A DNA stretch of 19,291 bases from Chloroflexota bacterium (lineage in GTDB: Bacteria > Chloroflexota > UBA5177 > JANWHV01), in contig JANWHO010000082.1 of assembly GCA_025450375.1 (NCBI GenBank), positions 1 to 19,291 of the forward strand. Reading direction: 5' to 3'. Position numbers and translations under genes: made by a program. This document shows, one piece after another, positions 14,491 through 19,291 of the stretch (position 1 is the first letter of the stretch; the number at the start of each line of letters is the position of its first letter). The notes beneath the pieces are model-generated. The model was not told where the DNA came from. It was given only the letters and a program-made list of their open reading frames with translations, and made no database searches.

Positions 14491-15432
14491 CTAGCCGCCC
14501 ATCACCTCGTCCGCGAACAGGCGCAACCCATCCAGGTCATATGGCGCCCCGACGCCCATGATAAAGTGCGTGACCCCCACGTCCTGGAAGCGGGCCACCC
14601 GGTCGCGAATCTCGGCGGGCGTCCCAATGAGCCACCGCTCCCGGTCGTCCTCCACGCGCTTCCCCACGCTGGCCGCTAGCGCGCGAGCTTTCGCCGCCGC
14701 TTCCTCGTGCGTCCGGGCAATCGCCAGCAATGGATGGACGGACAGGGTGATCTGACTGAAGTCGCGCCCGATCGCCTGACAGTTCCGGCGCAGTTGTTCA
14801 ATGTGAGGAGCCATGTCGGTCGGCGAGCCGAATCCGTTCCATTCGTTGGCGTATTTGGCGGCCTTGCGGAGGGTTCGGGCCCCATTGCCACCGATCAGGA
14901 TCGGCGGATAGGGCCGCTGCACCGGCTTCGGTTCGCACGGCGCGTCCGTGATTGTGTAGTACGTGCCGTTAAAGGTGGTTCGGGGCTCGGTCCAGAGCGA
15001 GGTGACGATCCGCAGCGTCTCCTCGAGCCGATCCATCCGTTCTCCGATTGGAGGGAAGGGGAGCCCATAGGCGCGAAACTCCCGCTCGGCCCAGGCGGCG
15101 CCCAGGGCGAATTGAAAGCGGCCATTGCTGATCTGGTCCACCATAACCGCGCTTTTGGCAAGGGTCGCGGGGTCGCGATAGAGGACGCCGTTCACGAGGA
15201 TGCCAATCCGAATCCGGCTGGTCGCGGCGGCCATGGCGGCGCTGGTGGTCCAGGTCTCGAAGCAAGCCCCATCATCGGCCCCATCTGGTGGCAGGAGATG
15301 ATCGAAGTTCCACACGCTATAGTAGCCCATTTCCTCAACTGCCCGAACCGCCGCGATGTATTCCGGCCAGGTGGTGTGTTGGGCCTGGACCTGTACGCTA
15401 AAGCGCAAGGGATGGTCCGATGGACTGGACAT
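14491..15432 (-). CDS. LLM-class oxidoreductase, probably F420-dependent
   Basis: 313 residues with a luciferase-like (bacterial_luciferase) TIM barrel: GYYSVWNFDHLLPP (about 36-49), TSRIRIGILVNGVLYRDPATLAK, VDQISNGRFQFALGAAWAEREFRAYG (in two parts: VDQISNGRFQFALGAAW and EREFRAYG), PPILIGGNGARTLRKAAKYA, and the C-terminal RVARFQDVGVTHFIMGV. The pattern is that of actinobacterial and chloroflexal F420-dependent enzymes (Rv1855c-like or a related group). FMN use cannot be excluded from sequence. AAAGGAG lies about 7-8 bases before the ATG, inside the 12-base gap and end of the upstream J-like gene, so the two are co-transcribed. Substrate unknown. Confidence 0.93.
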   Translation of the reverse strand: MSSPSDHPLRFSVQVQAQHTTWPEYIAAVRAVEEMGYYSVWNFDHLLPPDGADDGACFETWTTSAAMAAATSRIRIGILVNGVLYRDPATLAKSAVMVDQISNGRFQFALGAAWAEREFRAYGLPFPPIGERMDRLEETLRIVTSLWTEPRTTFNGTYYTITDAPCEPKPVQRPYPPILIGGNGARTLRKAAKYANEWNGFGSPTDMAPHIEQLRRNCQAIGRDFSQITLSVHPLLAIARTHEEAAAKARALAASVGKRVEDDRERWLIGTPAEIRDRVARFQDVGVTHFIMGVGAPYDLDGLRLFADEVMGG

Positions 15433-15444
15433 GAACGAGCTCCT

Positions 15445-15768
15445 TTACTCTTCCTTCAGTATGGCATAGGCACGGCGCAATTGGGCTCGTTGTTCCTCGC
15501 TGGCCGGCGCATTCGCTAATTCACCGATCAAGGACTCATAGCGGGCGTCGATCTCCTCGGTCGGCGTGCCCACCGAGAGGCCGAGGGTACGCAGCGCCCG
15601 AGCGCGGGAGTTGTACCGGCTCACCCATTCATCGCGCACCCGATCCAAATCGTCATCCGACCGCTGCCGTGGGCGGCGGCGCTTTTCCGCCCGCTCATTT
15701 GGCAAGGCGTCACCTTGCGCCCGCTTTGGCTTCCGCCAGAAAGGTATGTACCAGCCAGAATTTCTCAC
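15445..15768 (-). CDS. Small basic protein with J-domain-like C-terminus
   Basis: 107 residues from GTG 15766-15768. The N-terminal half is basic and hydrophilic (RAEKRRRPRQRSDDD). The C-terminal part ALRTLGLSVGTPTEEIDARY followed by ESLIGELANAPASEEQRAQL and RRAYAILKEE (about 58-107) follows the J-domain pattern: L-G-L-x(4)-T-x-E-E-I...Y at the start and RRAYAIL at the end. The HPD motif needed to stimulate Hsp70 is missing: between the two helices the sequence is LIGELANAPASEE. It is therefore J-like rather than a functional DnaJ co-chaperone. There is no in-frame ATG and no SD sequence, so the exact start is uncertain. It precedes the LLM oxidoreductase by 12 bases and is probably co-transcribed. 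Confidence 0.72.
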   Translation of the reverse strand: MRNSGWYIPFWRKPKRAQGDALPNERAEKRRRPRQRSDDDLDRVRDEWVSRYNSRARALRTLGLSVGTPTEEIDARYESLIGELANAPASEEQRAQLRRAYAILKEE

Positions 15769-16036
15769 AATTTTTTGACCAACCGATGATTTGGATTCCA
15801 GCAGGAAGCCCGTGGACGCGGCCGCGGCCGGTGCTGATCCGGTTTCCAGGTGTTATGTTGGTAACTCGTGACCGCGAAAAGAATCGCTGTAAGGGTATCA
15901 CAGCCGCCGTCCAGTCGGGGGTGCCTGTCCACTCTCCCAAGATCACGCCTCCAGCCGGTTCGCTACACTCCGCGTAGGGCTGCCTGACCGCGCGCCAACC
16001 CAGCCAAGTACCAGGCATCAACGAGAATGGAACCCC
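15769..16036. other. Divergent intergenic region
   Basis: 268 bases between the J-like gene (minus) and the secreted amidase (plus). An A/T-rich patch lies at 15768-15800. No promoter pair close to consensus, no hairpin with a T-run, and no RNA gene was seen. The run GCGGCCGCGGCCG near 15819 is GC-rich self-complementary sequence without clear meaning. Confidence 0.5.
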
Positions 16037-19000
16037 ATGGCACGACGCCTCCCCCGCATTCTCCAGATCATCATGCTTCTCGTCGCGCTCGTACTCTCCA
16101 CGACACTCCCCATCCGGCCGGGCGTAAGTGCGGCCCCAGCCGCACGGACGGAAGACTCCACCACCTGGGCGCCGTCAAGAGTGGCCGCGCCGCTCAAATC
16201 CCAGGCTACAGTGACGGCGAAGTCCCCACCGGTAATCATGGAGCAACTCACTCCCATCACCAGGGAGTCGCACGGCCTGAAGCGATCGGGCGCAGGGTGG
16301 ACCGTGGCCTCGGGCGGAGGGGAACTGGTGATCAGCGCGCGGAGCGCGCTGCCTCTGGCCAGCCTTGGCGCGTCATTCGCGCTCGACCAATCCGCAACGG
16401 TGAGCATTGGGGCGCGGGATGGAGGAGCCTGGGTGCCGATGTCCCTGGCCGAACCGCTGGAACGCGATGGCCCAGGGACGCAAGTGGTTGATCCGTTTAC
16501 GCTTCCCTCGGGTACCCAAATGCTGTCACTGCGATTCCAGTTTTCCCGCGGCAAGGCGCCAGCGGTGCTGTCGCGGCTCAGGGTATACGGCGTGCCGACG
16601 GCGCCGGCCCAACGCCTGAATCTTCCCGCACTCTTCCCGCTTTCTCGGACAACGCTCGGCCCAGCGGTGAATCTTGCCGAAGGGTTCGCGTCCACCCTCG
16701 CGCCCGCCACCCAATTCTCGGCGCCGGCAATCAGCGGGTCCGCGGTAATCTCGCGATCCGCCTGGGGCAGCCCCGATGGCGAGGGCAGCCCTCGCTGGAT
16801 TCCCTTCTTCAAGCAGCCGTACCACATCATCATCCATCATACCGATACTGGCTACAGTGGTGATGGATCCGCGGATGTGCGAAGCATCTGGACCTATCAC
16901 ACCTTCGGGAATGGGTGGGGTGACATCGGCTACAACTATGTGATCGACCCACGGGGAAACATCTACGAAGGGCGGGCCGGCGGACCCACGGCGGTGGGCG
17001 CCCATACAGAGCACAATAACTATGGTGCCATCGGCATATCACTGATCGGCAACTTTGATTCCCAAACCCCTCCCCCAGCCATGGTCAACGCGCTGGTCGG
17101 GTTGGTCTCGCGACTGGGCAACCAGTTCGGCATCAACATGGAGGGCGTCACCGATGACGGGACCCTTACCTTCGCGAATCTGGCCGGTCATCGCGACTTC
17201 TATGCTACTTCGTGCCCTGGAATCAATGTCTATCGGTTGCTCCCAATCCTGAAGTCCGCTGTCGGGCGCCAGGTGCGAAGCGGGGCCAAGCTGGACGGAC
17301 CGGCCACGATCTATGTCGCGGGCGCCGCGCCTTCGGTTGCCCTGCTTCGCTTAAGGAACACGGGAACCACCACCTGGAATGGGCGGTTCTCCGTGCGCAG
17401 GCGTGCCGGCAGTCTTCCCGAGCTCCCAGGCGGCTACAATCTGCCGGGCATCCCTCCCGGCGGCACGGTCAGCGTCCCCCTGTTTCTCCCCGCTCTCGCT
17501 CCCGGCCAGGTATTACCCACGATCTGGCGAGTCTACGATGCCTCCGGATTCCCAGCTGGGGCTCCATTCACCGTCACGATCAGCGTCCTGGCCGCGGGAC
17601 AGCCCACGCCGGTTCCGTCAACGTCCACCGCGACCGCGTCCCCGTCGCCCACCCCGTCTCCTCCCGGCACCCCTACCGCCAGTCCAACCCCTACCAGGGT
17701 AGGAACAGCGACCGCTACCTCCACTCCCAGCGAGACCGCGAGCCCGGCCGAGTCGCCCACGGTCTCGCCCATGGTAAGCGGCACCCCGTCGCCCACCGCT
17801 ACCTCCCTGATCCAGCGGCTGTTGCCGGTCATCACGGGGTCGCCCACCAGCAGTCCGTCCCCCACACCCAGCCCGACCCAGGGAAGCTATCTTCACCCAG
17901 CCGGGTCTCGCGCGACGGGAGGCGGCTCGAGCCTGAACAGATCACATGATCTGGCTACCAGCGGCAGCTCGATCCGCCAATCCTCGATCGCGACCCGACC
18001 CAGCCTCTTTGCCGTGGCCGAGGGCGCCCGCCTTGGCGGAACATCAAATCAGGCGGGATTCCCGGACACCACCCGAGGAGCGAGCCGCCTCTGGTATTTC
18101 GCCGAAGGATCGAGTGCGGCCCGCGACCGCGAAACCCTCGCCTTCGTCAATCCCGGTGCCGATCCGGCGTTCGTGGTCACCACCCTGGTCCGCGCCGATG
18201 GCCGGCATGCCTACGTGGTTACCGACGTGCCGCCAGACGGGCGGGCGACCCTGGACGCGACCGACGCGGCGGGACCAGGCGACAGCCTGGGGGCAATTGT
18301 CCAGGCTAGCCGGCCCGTGTATGTCTCCCGCACCGAATATCATGGGAGCCTCGCCGATGAAGGGACCGGCGCCGTGACCACGATCGGGCTCCGGGCGCCC
18401 GCGCCGGCCTGGTATGTGCCGGCCATGCCGGTGGTCGCGGGAGAGTCGGAACGGCTCTCCTTGCTGAACCCCGGCGCCACACCGGAAACCGTAAGGGTTT
18501 CTCTGGTGGCCGGCGGTGTGCTGCACCCGTACCAGGTAGTGGTAGTGCAGCCGCTCGGCATCCGTATCATCACCCTCCCCCACGGCACCGCGTCGGCGGA
18601 AGTGCGCCAACTTGGCACCGGCCCCGGAGTCGTGGTGGAGTCACGACAAAACTACCAGGGCGACCTCGGTTTTACCGCGGCGAGCGGCATCGACAGCCTG
18701 TCCGCGAGCGGGTATTTCGTCACTCCATCCGCCGGCGGCGGTCGAGATTCGCTGGTGCTGTTCAACCCACACTCACGGGCTTCCACCGTGCGGTTGAGCG
18801 GCCTGGACGCGCGCTTCCATTCCGTGTGGTCGCGAAGTATCCGAGTCGCGGCAGGCCGGCAGGAGAGCATCGGCCTGCCAAAGAGTGACGGCGACTGGAG
18901 CGCGGTTTCCTTCCGATCGGATAGTCCTATCGCCGCCGGCTTCTTCGGATTACTGGCTCCTGGCGGAGAGCCCAGTCTCGCAAAGCACTACCGCGGCCTG

Positions 19001-19291
19001 GTGACCGAGCACCTGACGGCCCCGGCCCGCCAACATGTCTTCAGCGAGGGTGACACACGGGACGTGATCAGCAGACCCAGCGAAAGCATGTCCCTGGCAA
19101 ACTCCACTGGCCAGCCAGCGTCGGTCTCGCTACTCCTCCTGGCCACAGGTGGGCGGCGGCTGAGCAAAACGGTGACTGTCGCCCCGCGTACGGCCACCAC
19201 CGTGAATATCAATGCCTGGGCGCCCCCAAGCCAGCACGGATTGCTCGTGCTCTCCGACCAGCCGATTCTGGCGGCCCAAACCATCAGCTTC
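16037..19291 (+). CDS. Secreted PGRP/amidase_2 protein with Ig-like domain and beta repeats (3' end cut)
   Basis: Open for 1085 codons and still open at the window edge. Signal peptide: MARRLPR, hydrophobic IIMLLVALVL, cleavage near VSAAPA (30-35). Residues about 40-190 form a beta-rich N-terminal region. The PGRP/amidase_2 domain spans about 237-405: RSAWG, HIIIHHTD (H267), GDIGYNYVID (Y299), GHRDFYATSCPG (H385, C393). H267, H385 and C393 are the zinc ligands of N-acetylmuramoyl-L-alanine amidases. About 417-520 resembles the NBR1-type Ig domain (LRNTGTTTWNG, IPPGGTVSVPLFLP, WRVYDASG). Then a Pro/Thr/Ser linker (521-616) and at least four ~100-residue repeats, the first starting WYFAEGSS (686). 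Likely role: cell-wall peptidoglycan cleavage or binding outside the membrane, with the repeats for surface attachment or adhesion. ATG 16037 has no strong SD sequence; no upstream in-frame start was found. Confidence 0.9.
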   Translation, partial: MARRLPRILQIIMLLVALVLSTTLPIRPGVSAAPAARTEDSTTWAPSRVAAPLKSQATVTAKSPPVIMEQLTPITRESHGLKRSGAGWTVASGGGELVISARSALPLASLGASFALDQSATVSIGARDGGAWVPMSLAEPLERDGPGTQVVDPFTLPSGTQMLSLRFQFSRGKAPAVLSRLRVYGVPTAPAQRLNLPALFPLSRTTLGPAVNLAEGFASTLAPATQFSAPAISGSAVISRSAWGSPDGEGSPRWIPFFKQPYHIIIHHTDTGYSGDGSADVRSIWTYHTFGNGWGDIGYNYVIDPRGNIYEGRAGGPTAVGAHTEHNNYGAIGISLIGNFDSQTPPPAMVNALVGLVSRLGNQFGINMEGVTDDGTLTFANLAGHRDFYATSCPGINVYRLLPILKSAVGRQVRSGAKLDGPATIYVAGAAPSVALLRLRNTGTTTWNGRFSVRRRAGSLPELPGGYNLPGIPPGGTVSVPLFLPALAPGQVLPTIWRVYDASGFPAGAPFTVTISVLAAGQPTPVPSTSTATASPSPTPSPPGTPTASPTPTRVGTATATSTPSETASPAESPTVSPMVSGTPSPTATSLIQRLLPVITGSPTSSPSPTPSPTQGSYLHPAGSRATGGGSSLNRSHDLATSGSSIRQSSIATRPSLFAVAEGARLGGTSNQAGFPDTTRGASRLWYFAEGSSAARDRETLAFVNPGADPAFVVTTLVRADGRHAYVVTDVPPDGRATLDATDAAGPGDSLGAIVQASRPVYVSRTEYHGSLADEGTGAVTTIGLRAPAPAWYVPAMPVVAGESERLSLLNPGATPETVRVSLVAGGVLHPYQVVVVQPLGIRIITLPHGTASAEVRQLGTGPGVVVESRQNYQGDLGFTAASGIDSLSASGYFVTPSAGGGRDSLVLFNPHSRASTVRLSGLDARFHSVWSRSIRVAAGRQESIGLPKSDGDWSAVSFRSDSPIAAGFFGLLAPGGEPSLAKHYRGLVTEHLTAPARQHVFSEGDTRDVISRPSESMSLANSTGQPASVSLLLLATGGRRLSKTVTVAPRTATTVNINAWAPPSQHGLLVLSDQPILAAQTISF
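17597..17884 (+). repeat. Low-complexity Pro/Thr/Ser linker coding sequence
   Basis: Codes for residues about 521-616 of the amidase, made mostly of Thr, Pro, Ser and Ala with motifs such as TPSPTPS and TASPTPT. The DNA is correspondingly repetitive (ccc/acc/tcc triplets). Such linkers join wall-embedded and exposed domains in many Chloroflexota secreted proteins. Confidence 0.75.
18092..19291 (+). repeat. Four tandem ~100-residue protein repeats (WYFAEG/LNPG type)
   Basis: Repeat units begin near residues 686 (WYFAEGSS), 792 (WYVPAMP), 893 (YFVTPSAG) and 1000 (HVFSEGD), a spacing of 101-107 residues. Each is followed by a related segment: LAFVNPG, LSLLNPG, LVLFNPH, MSLANST. Divergence between units is high, so they are visible in protein but not in DNA. 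The last unit reaches the window end. Confidence 0.7.

Noticed and set aside
15819..15831. GCGGCCGCGGCCG as a regulatory palindrome
   Set aside because: Low-complexity GC self-complementarity is expected by chance in this base composition and has no partner element.
16018..16833. Minus-strand open frame of 271 codons opposite the secreted amidase
   Set aside because: Antisense to the signal peptide and N-terminal region of a protein with clear domain structure; composition is that of reverse-complement coding sequence.
17597..17884. Repetitive C-rich DNA as a CRISPR array or tandem DNA repeat
   Set aside because: No constant repeat and spacer units; it is explained by a Pro/Thr/Ser-rich protein linker in an open frame.

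Overview
This is a GC-rich bacterial window that most resembles Chloroflexota (a Thermomicrobia- or Ktedonobacteria-like lineage). The placement is inference from style. Supporting signs are a Tat-exported peptide-type binding protein with a long N-region, a secreted amidase with a Thr/Pro/Ser-rich linker and WYFAEG-type repeat domains, an F420-type luciferase-like oxidoreductase, and a GTAGGGGCACC/GGTGCCCCTAC palindrome. No rRNA, tRNA, CRISPR array, transposase or integrase was seen.

Positions 57-13670 look like one metabolic island made of four transcription units in alternating directions. (1) Minus strand, 2613 to 57: an FAD-linked oxidase, a DUF488 protein and a creatininase-family amidohydrolase, each overlapping the next by 4 bp. 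(2) Plus strand, 3407 to 5424: a small dimeric alpha/beta-barrel-like protein, translationally coupled (TAATG) to a histidine ammonia-lyase (HAL) homologue. (3) Minus strand, 7627 to 5421: a betaine-homocysteine methyltransferase (BHMT) homologue followed by a monomeric sarcosine oxidase / N-methyltryptophan oxidase homologue; the latter overlaps the lyase tail to tail by 4 bp. (4) Plus strand, 7844 to 13670: a complete peptide/opine-type ABC importer (Tat-exported binding protein, two permeases, one fused double ATPase). Units 3 and 4 diverge from a shared promoter region at 7628-7843.

The most interesting point is the lyase. It has the HAL fold sequence and keeps several active-site residues (Tyr54, His84, Arg281, Glu412). 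However, the Ala-Ser-Gly triad that cyclises to the MIO cofactor reads Ala-Ser-Asp, and the MIO-supporting Asn and the catalytic Tyr of the QDPYS motif are Ser and Leu. An MIO-independent lyase beside a betaine methyltransferase, an N-methyl amino acid oxidase and a dedicated importer suggests uptake and breakdown of an N-methylated, betaine-type amino acid (for example an aromatic or imidazole betaine). The quaternary amine would be lost by elimination, or methyl groups would be passed to homocysteine or oxidised. The substrate is not determined by the sequence.

The rest is less specialised. On the minus strand, 15768 to 13701 holds a small J-domain-like protein, an LLM-class (probably F420-dependent) oxidoreductase and a SAM methyltransferase. 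From 16037 to the window edge runs a large secreted PGRP/amidase_2 protein with an NBR1-like Ig domain, a low-complexity linker and at least four ~100-residue beta repeats; it is cut by the window end. Small non-coding elements include a 22-bp hairpin repeat present twice (2720-2741 and 9585-9606) and a perfect 11-bp-stem palindrome (9477-9517) between the binding protein and the first permease.
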